Of a stretch of 64,000 bases of DNA, positions 1 through 11,002 are shown one piece after another. Where the stretch lies: positions 56,237 to 120,236 of the forward strand of contig NMRA01000486.1 in assembly GCA_002633005.1 (NCBI GenBank). The letters run 5' to 3'. The translations under genes and the position numbers were made by a program. Within the stretch, counting starts at the first letter, position 1. Every line of letters starts with the position of its first letter. The stretch comes from Phoronis australis. Lineage: Eukaryota > Phoronida > Phoronidae. Under the pieces are notes generated by a model. That model was not told where the DNA came from, searched no databases, and saw only the letters and a program-made list of their open reading frames with translations.

Positions 1-182
1 AATGTAAATAATTACGTTCAGTACTCAAAAAAATAGTTGAGCGCTAATCATATACATGTAAATTTCTGGTCATGTGATACTTTTCTATCATCGCATTAAA
101 ATCCGTTCTCATGAGTGAAGATTTTGAAAAGAAAAACGTCTGTCGTTGTTGATCTTTGTCCTATGATGACGTGTACTTTCAG

Positions 183-284
183 GAACCGTCCCTGTTTGCT
201 GTGGCCAAACTGTTGGAGACTGGACTGGTCAATCTAGTGAGAGTGGAGGTATTGTGGAGACCAGTCACGGCTCACCTGCTGGAG
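183..284 (+). CDS. MON2: internal exon of a MON2-like gene (partial)
   Basis: A 102-base open stretch (34 codons, phase 0 at both ends) is bounded by a TTTCAG acceptor at 177-182 and a GTGAGT donor at 285-290. It begins [15 protein letters not shown] and includes [14 protein letters not shown]. From memory this matches the segment of MON2 that precedes its conserved VCQHP..REWG stretch, where animal MON2 has LLETGLVN and a WRP motif. MON2 is a large HEAT-repeat scaffold, related to Sec7-family Arf-GEFs but lacking the Sec7 domain, that acts on Golgi/endosome membranes. Only this exon was recognised. The preceding exon would lie left of the window, and I did not find the next one downstream. 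The related BIG1/BIG2 Arf-GEFs are the main alternative. Splice sites and coding character are clear; the family name rests on recall without an alignment. Confidence 0.62.
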
Positions 285-671
285 GTGAGTACTGATTCAC
301 TTGACTGAGCACGTAGGGGGCAACAAAAATAGATACTAATATCGTCCCCTTGCTTCTTATTGGGATTCGTTCATTCTTGTTGACCTTTGACATTTAGCAA
401 TAAGCATTTCCGTGGACATGCCTGACAGAAGAAATGTGCTCTTGTGGTCACTGCCTTATTCCTTTTGCTTGCAATCCGTAATTGTTATCCACACTCAGAC
501 TTAACTTAGGGCAAGTTATTCCTGGAACGATTTGTTGATTGGTTTGAGTGCTGATTGGATGCTATTTAAATTAGCGCAAGTTATCTCACTTGTGATAACT
601 TACTCCACATTATCGAGGTGGGGTAACGTGCGCTTCTTGTACTCGCTGTGTGGCCACAGAATTGGGGTAGA
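285..671 (+). other. intron start, no other feature seen
   Basis: This begins with the GTGAGT donor of the exon at 183-284. It is AT-rich, with no long open frame, no tRNA-like boxes and no obvious repeat. Confidence 0.4.
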
Positions 672-742
672 GCTGATTACATAACAGAATATTATCAGGT
701 GCGATTACATAACAGAATATTATCAGATGCGATTACATAACG
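672..742. repeat. short tandem repeat, 28-29 bp unit, about 2.4 copies
   Basis: The unit containing GATTACATAACAGAATATTA starts at 674 and 703, and a truncated third start (GATTACATAACGG) lies at 731. Confidence 0.85.
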
Positions 743-817
743 GAAGGTCTTTTTGTGCGCCATATTCGCATCCGCTGTTCACAGATCGACAACTTCTGCC
801 TTACCCCAGTTATCGGA

Positions 818-883
818 TGTGTGTGTGTGTGTGTGGTGTGCGTGTGTGCGTGTGTGTGTGTGGTGTGCGTGTGTATGTGGTNG
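818..883. repeat. GT/GTGC microsatellite with one N
   Basis: Alternating GT runs are interrupted by GC and GGTG, and an N lies at 883. Two open frames cross it but only read repeated Cys-Val or Val-Arg, so they are not genes. Confidence 0.9.
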
Positions 884-884
884 T

Positions 885-1240
885 GGCACTAGGTCAAGTT
901 GTTCTAGGACGGGACAGTGGTTCCTTAAAATTCTCGAGTTAGGGAAAGCTAAAAATATTTTTCGTTTTGCTCAAGTTGTAAGCTTGTACCAAATTGTAGA
1001 AAGAGGCATTACGTTCGTCCCAAATTCAAGAATTTCCATAATGAATAAAACGATGAAAACGGCGTCGGTGGCCATTTTGAATGATTTTATGAACTGCCTA
1101 GTTTATTTTCATACTTCAGTGATACAAAATCCCATGCCCAATATTTGAGTAATATGGTGAACGCCAAAACTACCTATGTCCCTGTGGTCAAAATCAAACT
1201 GAATTTCTGTGTCACAAACTTTAGATACTGTCCCAAACTT
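885..1240 (+). repeat. copy of a dispersed repeat rich in CAAATTC / GGGAC blocks
   Basis: The segment carries phrases such as GGGACAGT, TCTCGAGTTAGGG and GTCCCAAATTCAAGAATTTCC. The same blocks recur at 14925-15210, 39370-39620 and, reversed, at 54870-55120. It looks like an old non-coding interspersed repeat. This copy is the weakest of the four and its limits are approximate. Confidence 0.45.
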
Positions 1241-2950
1241 GTTCCTCCTGCAATTATATAAAGATACGTGCTGCACAGATCTTTAATTAGTAAAATATGC
1301 AAAAAGGTTTTAGGGAAGATGACCTGTCTCTTCTCTCTGGCAATTAAATCCGCTGCCTTAATGTTGCGCCTGTGTTCATTTTTTTGCGTAATTATTTGCT
1401 TATGAATTAATGTCACAAGTTGAAGGCATGATGGCACTTGTGCAGCTGTGACCACAAAAAAATATTGTCAAAGTCCTCTCGCACTAAACTGGTAATTATC
1501 TCCCATTGTCATAACCAGGAAGTGAACTATTCACCTTGTGCTCATGCTCTCATGCCTACGCACGACCTCAAAGGTTTTTCAAATCTCACCAATTTTGGAC
1601 GAAATTAATATCCAAGAGTAGCCCTTGGTCATCTCTGTTTTTGCAAACAGCCACAATTTTTCAAAATGTCTGGTGGTGGCTAGGGCACACAACTTGAATG
1701 TGGCTAAGGATTGGTGTGGTGCGACATCTTTGGTGAAAAAATGAGAAAACACAATTTCACTCGTCCACTTTTTCGTTTCTGAAATTGTTGAGATTCCATC
1801 TAAGTACATTTTAACTAGCAGCGCTGTCAGTTTTGATTATTTTGTTTTGCTCTGGTAACATTCCTAACCAATGCACTGGAATATATGTAACACATGTGGC
1901 CTGCTGTCAATCCATTATGGATGCAGCTGCATGCGCAGCGACCCCTAGTGGTAGTATCTTGATTCACTGATATTGTTGCTCAGTTCTAATGGTGAGAACT
2001 GTGTTGGTTACACCTATGTCCCATAGTGAGATACACATGCATGTGCTTACTCCGCACACCTAGGTGCATTTGTGCATAATTATTGGCAGGACAGCGCAGC
2101 ATTGTGGTTTGTGCCTCAGTTGTGCGAGTTTTGTGTTGGCTGGCAGTCTACTAGCACTGATCTCCTGTCTCTTGCTTTCTTGCTTTCTTGTACTCGGTCT
2201 CGAGTATGTATAAGAGAATGAACCAAGCGACAATATATTAATGACATTTGTGGGTAGGAGTAGCCAGCAGTGATTAGGCTGTCTGCCTTGTTAATTGTTG
2301 TGTATGCGATCCAATGACATCACATAATGACGTCATGTGTAAGTGGAAAGTTTTCAAATTATCTGTCAATAAAGTAACGTTTGGTCGAATTGTGTACTCT
2401 TTTTTGGATTGGTTGTTCATCATGTCTGACCAAAGAATGTCATTTTGTCACAGCTCTACGGCGTCTAGAAGTAGATCAGTCTTCAAGAAATGATCGATGA
2501 GTTTTGTACAAACTTGTGCGTCTTCATTCAAAGGCGTTAACAAAAATCACCACGGAAACTGTTAGTTCTTTATTGACTTTTTTGGAGTTGAATGTATTTG
2601 TCAAGTTTTTGCATGAAAATTACAGTTAACCTGGAGTAAGGGACAAGCAGGTGTATTCCCATATTAAAAGGTATGGGTTATGCAACCATGTGCTTAATAT
2701 AAGGTGCTTCATATTTTATGCAACCAGCTCAGGGGATTATGGAATGATCATATTGTGTCTTTAAAGAAAGTCAAACCAGAAGATGTTGACCAAGTAATAG
2801 ATCGATAGCCGGACTTTGTTGTGGGCGTCCTTTAATGAAGGCTGGTAGTCGAAATTTTATAGCAATATTCTACAAACTGTTTGAATTTCTGTCAGCAACT
2901 TCATCGTGATTTACGTCTTGGTACAACAACGTTAAACCGCAATAGAATAT
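1241..2950. other. no gene seen; fragment of a dispersed repeat near 1580-1700
   Basis: AT-rich sequence with no supported exon. At 1654-1700 the phrase TTTTTCAAAATGTCTGGTGG recalls the repeat copies near 7565 and 47895. A short CTTGCTTTCTTGCTTTCTTG run lies near 2172. Confidence 0.4.
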
Positions 2951-2969
2951 TTATTTATTTATTTATTGT
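2950..2969. repeat. TTTA microsatellite
   Basis: About five copies of ATTT in a row. The sequence to about 3660 has no supported feature beyond general A-richness. Confidence 0.8.
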
Positions 2970-3659
2970 GTGATATTTAAAATGAGGGTGGCCTCTTCAG
3001 TGATAGCACTGCTTTCTAAGAGGGCCCTCAACAAGAAAAACAGTAATATAATACAATGAAGTAATAAAACAACAATGAAATATACGAAACAAAGATACAA
3101 TTAAGACAGGTTGATAATTAAGACAATAACTAAATGACGAATAATGGTAAACATTTGAATAAGACAGATGAAATAAATTAAGAGATCACTCTAGACAGTG
3201 AGAGTATTTACGACAGTGAAAAAATGACATGATTAAGACAGGCAGGGTATAAAAGGTTAGGTAAATTAATATCAAAAAAATTGGAATTCTTTAATTAACA
3301 CTGCGTATTGATTAGATATCGAAGACGCTCGTGTCTTCAGTTACGTATCATACTCGCACATTGTTTCATTATCAAGTCAAGCGACAACTTTGTATTGTCT
3401 TGGTGAAAGTTTACATGATTTTGTACGTTCTAGGAAAACGATTCGAGTGAATCGCTCCAGGGGACTTTTGTTTTAAGCTACGGTCTCTTTGGGAGGTTTT
3501 ATTGATACTAAACGCATGCCTTTGTTGACTTTAGAAACGAGCACTTGGTGAATGTACTGTGTAATCCAAACTTAGGTTAATCAAGTGTGGTCTCATAAGG
3601 TTAGTGTCAGGTTACTGTTTGAAGTGTTCTATATTGTTTGATATTTCTGGAATGCTGTT

Positions 3660-4130
3660 GAAAGTTCTTGGAAGTGAAAGATGGTAACGAAGTAATGAAG
3701 CGAAGCGTGGAAGGGTTCTCACTGCTCAAAGAAAATGGCTGCAAAACTCTTGGAAAATGAGAAAAGTGGTAGAAAAGTCACGGAAAATTTCATTGAAGCT
3801 TCTAATTTTGCATGTCGTGCTGAGAATTCATGAATTCATTTATTAAATGCTCAACAAATATGGGTGTTAAAATAGAAGATAATACTTTATGTCTACGTTT
3901 TTTGAAAAAAATAACTTGTGGAGAATGAAAATATTAAGAATCAGCGAAAGTTAACGAAAAATTCATGGAATATCCTGGAAATTCGTAGAAATTGAAAATT
4001 GCATGTGGAAAATGAAAATTGTATCCTGGAAAATTTATGGAAAATTCATGGAAAATGGAAGTCATATCCTGGAAAACTCATGGGAAACTCTGGGAAAGCC
4101 GATGGGAAATGAAACTGCGATGCGAGTGGC
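3660..4130. repeat. degenerate GGAAAAT.CATGGAAA-type tandem repeat
   Basis: Many imperfect copies of TGGAAAATT, TCATGGAAAA and ATCCTGGAAA follow one another, densest at 3955-4110. The open frames over 4003-4251 on both strands follow from this low-complexity composition. Confidence 0.6.
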
Positions 4131-4464
4131 AACATTTCTAAGGGTGAACTCATCTGATAGTTGTGGACATCATACATATCTCCAGTACAGTATTGATCTT
4201 GCTGGCAAATTAAAAAAACTGAACGATGCACATTTATCTGATCAACCTTGATTAGTCTCTAGCACCTGGTCTAACAATGCTAACGTACTTGGCATAGGCT
4301 CAGATTAATCCCACACAAATTAGCCTTTTGTGGCTAACCTGGTGACAGCCACATTGTGAAAGTTGACGGTTTTTCTAAGTATTACTGTGGTTCATCGCAC
4401 CTTTCAGCTGCACCGACATAACTGTGTTTCATCTCATCCTCCTTTCAAGTGCACCGACATACCA

Positions 4465-4481
4465 CCCCCCCCCCCCCNCCG
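4465..4481. repeat. poly-C run with N
   Basis: A run of about 15 C with one N at 4478, probably a base-calling or slippage problem. Confidence 0.85.
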
Positions 4482-4846
4482 TCAGTTGTACCAACATAAC
4501 CATAGTTTGGCCTCTTACAACATTTTGGGTAAAAATTGTTTATGAATTCGACTACGCATGCCATGCGGCAGTTATGAAAAGAATTATTATGTGATGAAAT
4601 CCTCATGTTTTCCCAAGTAGACTTTTGTTTTTAAAAGTGTCTATCATTTGAATATTTCATAGGTTCCTCTTGCTTGAATCTTGTCTCCAAGCCAAGGTGT
4701 CATAACCATGGCAGTCAATGTACAAAAGCTAAACATAGACACCTTCTGGAAAGCTGATGAGAAAAAAATTATATTTGTATTCCAGAAAGCCGTATTCAAA
4801 TTTTTTTCTGCTTTATCCAGTATCTTATCCAACATGTGTTATTGCT

Positions 4847-5702
4847 TCATTGCTGTTTCCAATGATGCGAATATGTTACATAGTGTATACCTGTCGTTCC
4901 TGATGTTAGGGTACTACAGATGGTGCATGTATCATAGCTGTGTTGTTGAAATAACTGATGGGACAGAGCCCTAAATGTGTACTGCTGGACCACAAGAGTT
5001 CCAATGGTTTTATGGACCTTTAGTTCCATTCTCTGTGCTTCAGTCTCTCGATGATGAAGTGTCAAACACATCTGGGCCTGTCCTCTGGGATCAGGGGGGT
5101 CCCTAATTTGTGGTTGTTGACCCCTGGATTCCAGTCTATGGGATTCAGTAATCTTAGGGGAGGGGTACATTTTTATTTCTAGTCTGCCATCATTATTAAA
5201 TGGACAGGTGCCGTTAAGTGAGTGTGTTCTGCAGTGGCCCAGGTCCTGTGTGCTTGTCAACTCCAAGCACATCTCTTTCTTCATCTGTGGAAGGACAAGC
5301 ACCATTGCATTTGATATTCTGGTTTGCTGACTTTCTAAAACCGCTCTGACATGGTGGTGTGTTATAACTATTATTAAAATCTCTTGGTCTATTTACACCG
5401 ACCTCTTGTCTATTTACACTGTCACGATGTTTCGACCGGTCTATTCTCCGGCCATCGTCAGGTGTTCCCGCGTTCTTAGAAGAACGAGCACTGATATGTG
5501 GTACACTCATGGTGTGAGGTTTGCTGTTTGTTTGATGACCTCTGAACCTCACTCCCTGCTTATCAGCGAAGGGACGGACAATGCTTGATATATTTTGTTG
5601 GAGGAAGGGTCTAATGTCTGCTTCTGACACCGTGATTGCTACTCTGTGCTCATTGCTGTTCCCTGTTCTGTGGACCCAGTTTCTGATGCCTGATGACGTC
5701 AC
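4847..5702 (-). pseudogene. possible retroelement 3' part (Penelope-like?), decayed
   Basis: On the minus strand two overlapping open stretches, 162 codons (5702-5214) and 152 codons (5305-4847), run in different frames through a segment richer in GC than its surroundings. Near 5440-5475 the minus strand reads CCTGACGATGGCCGGAG followed by CGGTCGAAACATCG. Similar gacgatggc...ccgaaac(a/g)tcg sequence often follows the coding region of Penelope-like and some other retroelements in invertebrates. I see no reverse transcriptase or GIY-YIG motif, so only a 3' tail could be present. Alternatives are chance open frames or another repeat. The plus-strand frames here are shadows. Confidence 0.3.
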
Positions 5703-6017
5703 TTGTCAGCAGAATTGTAAATGGTTTGAAATTAATTTCCTCTCAGTAATTATCTCTCCCATATTGGCGATTAAAGACATGTTAAATGATGTAGCCCTTG
5801 GCTATATGTTCTGACCATTAGCAAATCAAAAGGTTCTTTTTTGTTCTATTGCCCCCCTGAATGTCATACTAGTTTTGAAGCCCGTATTAAGTTGTGCTCT
5901 CGGTTAGGTGGTATTAGGTTTTATTTAAATGATAGCCTATTGACGCGGTGTTCTTCATTGTTTTCTTAGTAAAATTATTCTCCTGCAACATCACATATAG
6001 TGTGCATTAAGTACGCA

Positions 6018-7135
6018 AATGTCAACCGACATCAGTCCAACTTCAAAATATGTCAGTCATACTTCAACACTTGAAGTGAAACTTCAGCGTGCAAGTTGGG
6101 CTTCAATGCTTGTCAAACAAGGCTTCGGCATTTCGGTCAAGCTTCAATGCTTGTTTGAAACTCGAACCCAGAATCCTCACCATACGAGACACAATTTGGA
6201 GGAATTTTTGAAGAAAAGTTGCGAAATAAGATAGATGTTGGTGGATTGACTTGCACATCTGAACTGTAATTAGTGTATGTGACAATATGGTTGACTTTTA
6301 CCTCAGAACCTCTTCTCTCACTAGGTGTCAGTGGTCGGTCTTGCGCGGCTTGGTCCCATGTAAATGAACAAGATTTTTCACCTATATATTGGGGATATCC
6401 TGAAATGACCGACATCAAAATATAAGATCTGTTTCATGGATTTAACTTAGGTTTCTGGGGAATGGTCACTTTTCTCCACTGAATTACGTCATTCAAACTG
6501 GTTCTCAAAATACGGGCACACGATTTGCGACTGTTGACGGTTTGTGAAATTGGAATCATTAGTTTCTTTTGTACAATTTGAATTATGGTAGAGAAATTCC
6601 CATTTTCGGAGAGTGCTTTTTGGTCAAAGAGTATCAAGGCTATCACTCATGTTTTTTCTATGACATTCAGGTATATCCATGCATTGGGTAATTCCCTGGT
6701 GCATAAGCCATGGAAATTTTATAACTTTTGGTAATAGGCTGATATCTCAGTCACAACTGGATGGTCAAAACTTTGTAGCTTTGACATGGTGCTGCCAACT
6801 TTTGCGGGTTTTCTCTCTCAAATGCTTGTCACGGAAACTTGAGTCCATAACTTTCAACATATGAGTCAAACTTCAACGTGTGTCATGATAATGCAACTAA
6901 GAAGTCATTGACAAGTTAAAATACTCGACACAAACCTTGAGTCAAGCTTCAATATTTATTAATTTCTGCATATGAGTCAATCTTCAAAGCTTAATGAAAC
7001 TTCAGGGTATAGGTCATTAAACTTTTATTGTCACGGAACGTCAGCATACAAACCAAACTTCAACGCTTGTAATTAAACTTCGGGGTTGAAGTCAATACTT
7101 GTTGCAAAACTTCAGGATACACGCCTTCAATGCTT
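6018..7135. repeat. degenerate CTTCAA.GCTTGTCA repeat, interrupted
   Basis: Diverged units built on ACTTCAACGCTTGTCA and GAAACTTCAG occur at 6024-6160 and again at 6815-7135. About 650 bases between them lack the motif. The second block leads into the regular 32-bp array at 7136. Confidence 0.6.
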
Positions 7136-7310
7136 GTCATGAAACTTCAGTGGTGAACTCAGTGCTTGTCATGAAACTTCAGCGGTCAACTCAGTGCTTG
7201 TCATGAAACTTCAGCGGTCAACTCAGTGCTTGTCATGAAACTTCAGCGGTCAACTCAGTGCTTGTCATGAAACTTCAGCGGTCAACTCAGTGCTTGTCGT
7301 GGAATTTCAT
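7136..7310. repeat. 32-bp tandem repeat, five copies plus a partial
   Basis: The unit beginning GTCATGAAACTTCAGCGGTC starts at 7136, 7168, 7200, 7232 and 7264. The first copy differs at two bases and a diverged partial unit (GTCGTGGAATTTCA) follows. No coding value. Confidence 0.95.
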
Positions 7311-7509
7311 CATACAAGCCAACCACCATTCTGTGAGCGCTAACCAGCATTAATTGATGATCAAAATGTTCTCGAGGCTTGGGAAACACTCTATCTGATG
7401 AAAATGGCATTCTCTTAAGTTTCAACAATTTGTGTCGCACGGATTTTTGTGATGTACCAAATTAGTGTTCAGCAGTTTACATCACAATGCGGTAAAATCT
7501 TGCCAGTTT

Positions 7510-8040
7510 CTGACGAAAAGTTGCCCTGTCCTCATTTTTCAAGGTCTTCTAACATTTTTGTGATAACTGACAGATTTTCAAAATGTCTGATGGTAGCCAT
7601 GGAGCAGATATTGATCATAGGATAGCAATAGTTTGATGTAAGCGTACTTTTAAAGTGAAACTTTTTGGTCAATTCCTTATGTCTGTGATTGCTTGGTCAA
7701 ATTAGTTAGAAACACAAAATATTGCGATGATGTTATTATGAAGTAGATTGAAAATTGCCAAACCTGTTAAAGAATGAGTTTTGCGGTGAAAGTGATCTGC
7801 CTCAAATCACTGAATCGTGTCCAGTAAGTATCGCTACATGGTGCTAGGGCTGCGGGATTCGGGCTATGTGAACTGGCGAGGTACGTCATTAGTGCAAAGG
7901 TCACCTATGTGCATATTTTTTTGTTTTCACATTTACAAGTTGTCATACTTAGGAACGCGCAAATACATTTTTAAATGAAAACGAGATGTATAATTTCTCT
8001 TGCCGGCCATATTTTGTGCTAATTGATGACACTTAGTTGT
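7510..8040 (+). repeat. long copy of a dispersed repeat ending GCCATATTTTGTGC
   Basis: The first part (7536-7610) shares TTTTCAAAATGTCTG and GGTAGCCATGG with copies near 1654 and 47895. The middle (7660-7960) is matched in reverse complement by 18830-19100, including GTGTCCAGTAAGTATC and AATTAGTTAGAAACACAA. The end (8000-8030) has the GCCATATTNTGT motif shared with 25110, 44610, 48005 and 62415. No open frame is conserved, so this is probably a non-autonomous element. Confidence 0.6.
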
Positions 8041-8569
8041 GCAGTCGTTTGTAAGCTCCATCGATCAGCACAGTCAAGTTTTTGATTTTAACAAATTTTG
8101 TGTTTGAATGTTTGAATGTTTTGACATCTCAGGTTTCAAAAAGTACTCCATGGATGTAACCAAACTTTCAGAATAAAAAGGCCCGTATGGGTTGCGTAAC
8201 CCTGTTAATTATTAGTAAAATTTGCTTGACTGAAAGTTCTGCTGTTTTTGGAAATTGTGCGAGATTCATCGACATGACGTCATTTTCAACCCTGCGACCT
8301 CTGCTCTAGGGAGTTCAAGTAGACAGAAACTATTCTTGTGCTGTGTTCCCTCAGGTGACCATAATATGTTTTTTCTTTCAGTTTTGAGTGACAGAGTATG
8401 GGTTGGTCAATAATGTCACGTAAAGGTGAATATTATTTTTTTAATATAGAATCGCAGATGATTGACTCTGGCATTGATGAGCAACGTCCTTCAAATCAAC
8501 TGACAACCCATTTCAAATATCTATAGTATCCCTTCCAGTTTGAGGTTGACAGCTTTTTAATTTTGATAG
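8041..8569. other. no feature seen
   Basis: AT-rich sequence without supported exons, tRNA boxes or clear repeats. Confidence 0.4.
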
Positions 8570-9565
8570 GATGTGTGATGTGAGGGGCGGAAAGGGCAAA
8601 AATTATGAAAAAATAATTCCAACCCTATTTTGTAAATTCAACTCGATTTAATAAATTCAATCCTATTTAAAATATTATTAAATCCTATTAAGTAAATTGA
8701 ATGCTACTTAAAAAAATCCTGTTTTGTTAATTCAATTCTATGTAAAACAATCCTGTTTAGAAGCGAACCCGTTTCGGAAAATCGAGCGTGTCTTACAAAA
8801 TTGACCTTGTTTTGTCAATCTTTGGGCAATTTACAAAACTAACCCTGTTACTAAAGTCGGTCGTGTTTTATAAAATTGAGTCTGTTTCATCAATCCTGTC
8901 GACGATTCCTAAAACTAACGCTGCTGTGAAACGCCGAGGTTGGCATCAGTAATTACGTCACTCCTTCCACGGCAGATCCAAATGCTCAAGCTTTTACATT
9001 TCTATCATGAACATCGTCTGCACGAATCTTTTCTTGAATATTTTTAATCTCGTTCACAGCGAGCGCCAGGGTGGGCTCAACCATGTTCAGTCATGTGATA
9101 AACTAGTTTCGCTTCCCACTGTCAATATGGGAAATAGAATCTTCAAAACAGGATAATTTTCTATTCAAACATGATTGATTTTACACGCTCAGTTTACGAA
9201 GTTTGACTCAATCTCCGCTCAGTTTAAGAATTTTGACTCAATCTCCATAACGGAATTGAATTAATGTGTGTAGCATGAATCTTTAAAATAGCATCTGACT
9301 TCATAAAAGCAATGAATCTTCTAATTTAAAACTGGATGGATTTTATTGAGTGCAATTGAATTTTCGATCTAAGATGAATTATCAAACAGATTTAATTTTT
9401 ATGTCAAATTAGGTTGAATTAATTGTGTAGTATTGAATTTATGAAACAATATTTAATTACTTTTTAAGTAGGATTGAATTTATTAAGTAGAATTAAATTT
9501 AAAAAATAGAGTTGATTTTCTTTTTTGACAATTTTTGCCATTTTCGTTCCTCATAGTGGCATGCC
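8570..9565. mobile_element. foldback / long inverted-repeat element, about 1 kb
   Basis: The left arm has GAGGGGCGGAAAGGGCAAAA near 8582. The right arm, reverse-complemented, has GAGGAACGAAAATGGCAAAA near 9552-9530. Inside both arms AT-rich units of the type AAATTCAATCCTATTTAA repeat in opposite orientation: TTCAATCCTA on the left, TAGGATTGAA on the right. The core (about 8760-9200) has no open frame of note. This is the layout of a non-autonomous foldback DNA element. Outer limits are uncertain by about 20 bases and I found no target duplication. Confidence 0.7.
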
Positions 9566-9642
9566 ACTTTAAAAATCTCGGCTCAGCATTAAGTTTATAG
9601 TTAGTATAAATGACTGCGTTGTGCTAGATGGTCACTCCAGGT

Positions 9643-9739
9643 CTTATACTAAATCATCAATTTCGAATAAGACTGATTAGCATAATTGACCCTTACACCA
9701 ATTCATCAATTTTGAATAAGAATGATTAGCATAATTGAC
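9643..9739. repeat. tandem duplication of about 48 bp
   Basis: Two adjacent copies share AATAAGACTGATTAGCATAA / AATAAGAATGATTAGCATAA and the trailing TTGAC. Confidence 0.9.
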
Positions 9740-10167
9740 CATTTATCATTTAGATTCTGACGCGAATTTCTCCAATTTTCTTAAATATTGTGCGATGCTG
9801 TCTTCTGTGCAGAATGGGCATCCATTATTGGTGGAGCTTACATGTGATAAAAAATAAGATCCTAAAATTTTGTATTTTGTATTGCTTCCTATGTTGGCGA
9901 GGTTTTGCTTCATTTTTTGTGACTTTTAGTAATAGAAAGTTTACCACATTACATAGGGAACTTGTTGTGGCTGGCTCTCTGTGCCTTTTACACAGAGCAG
10001 CCAACACAAGGCGAGTTGACACGGAACGAGTTGACACGGAACGAGTTGTCACTAGTGTCTATTTTGTCACCAGCTTTTGAGGTAGAGCAAATTGTACTTG
10101 ATTGTCTTGATGTGATCATGTTGTCTACGCTTACACAATGGCGTACGTACGGGTGACCATGTTGTCA

Positions 10168-10375
10168 GCAGTGTGGCCTAGAGTGATAAGTGCTCGCCTC
10201 TTTACACAAGGTCATGGGTTCGAGTCCCACTGGGGCACTCTGCTGGAACTTGAGTCGGGTCTTTAGCCCCCGAACTCGGTATTATCTATTAATAAAGCAT
10301 AAAAATTATTCCAAGTTATCAGTACAATGGCCCACCCGAGTGGCCTGTGTACATCTGGTACAACGTGCAATTATT
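10168..10375 (+). mobile_element. tRNA-derived SINE, copy 1 (diverged)
   Basis: It starts GCAGTGTGGCCTAGAGTGAT (A-box-like) and carries a perfect B box, GGTTCGAGTCC, at 10217-10227. The body contains AATAAAGCATAAAAATTATT, CAATGGCCCACCCGAG and GGCCTGTG, and it ends near TGCAATTATT. The same order of blocks occurs at 25276-25537 and 51783-52028 on the other strand. No target duplication was seen. It is not a tRNA gene because the two halves of the acceptor stem do not pair. Confidence 0.85.
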
Positions 10376-11002
10376 TTATTTATATTTTTGTGTCATATCT
10401 GTGCCTGTCTTCCTTTGCCTTTTACTTGTATAATTCAGTCGTTGCCGATCTAAATGCTTTCTGTCTCTAAGTATATAAAAACTTGTATCATTTTCTCTTT
10501 CTCAACATAAACCACAAATTTTTACCTTGAGCACTCAACATTCTTGCCAACAGCTTCCACTCATGCTTTCTGAGTTGTTTGTCTAAACGGTGGCAGTTCG
10601 ATCGCCGAGTCATCTTGCGCTACATCAGTTTGTACTGTGTCACTGTTTAGGTCTACCTGAGCTGTGCAGAATTAAATGATCATAGTGTTTGTTGACAGTT
10701 TGAGTGAGATCAATTCAACTACTTTCACAACTGGCCAACGCACGGTTGTACACGAGTGTGAGTACGTTTTGGGCCACCCTGTAGAACTCAAACGTCAGTA
10801 TAGCACCTGCAGTTTGCATTCAATAGGGTCGTCCCGTATTACACAGAAACACTTGAATTTCGCTGTAGTTACCAAACTATGCTGTAAACAATTGTCAGGC
10901 ATATTTACTGCCTCTTTTTTGTGCCATTGGAGTTTTACTTGGTATTTTTTGTCTGATTCTTTATAATTTTTTTCCGGTTGCATTATTCTATTCATCCATC
11001 CA
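10376..11002. other. no gene seen upstream of a THAP remnant
   Basis: The open frames at 10676-10966 (+) and 10795-10995 (-) overlap antisense and show no recognisable motif. This may be part of the same decayed transposon as the THAP fragment. Confidence 0.35.

Noticed and set aside
727-1148. Two plus-strand frames rich in Cys-Val
   Set aside because: They run through a GT microsatellite with an N and have no other coding signal.
4003-4251. 82-codon plus frame
   Set aside because: It starts in a degenerate GGAAAATTCATGG repeat; the antisense frame is open for the same reason.
10168-10375. A functional tRNA gene
   Set aside because: A and B boxes are present but the acceptor arms do not pair, and the same tRNA-like head with an extended body occurs at two other loci with target duplications: a SINE.
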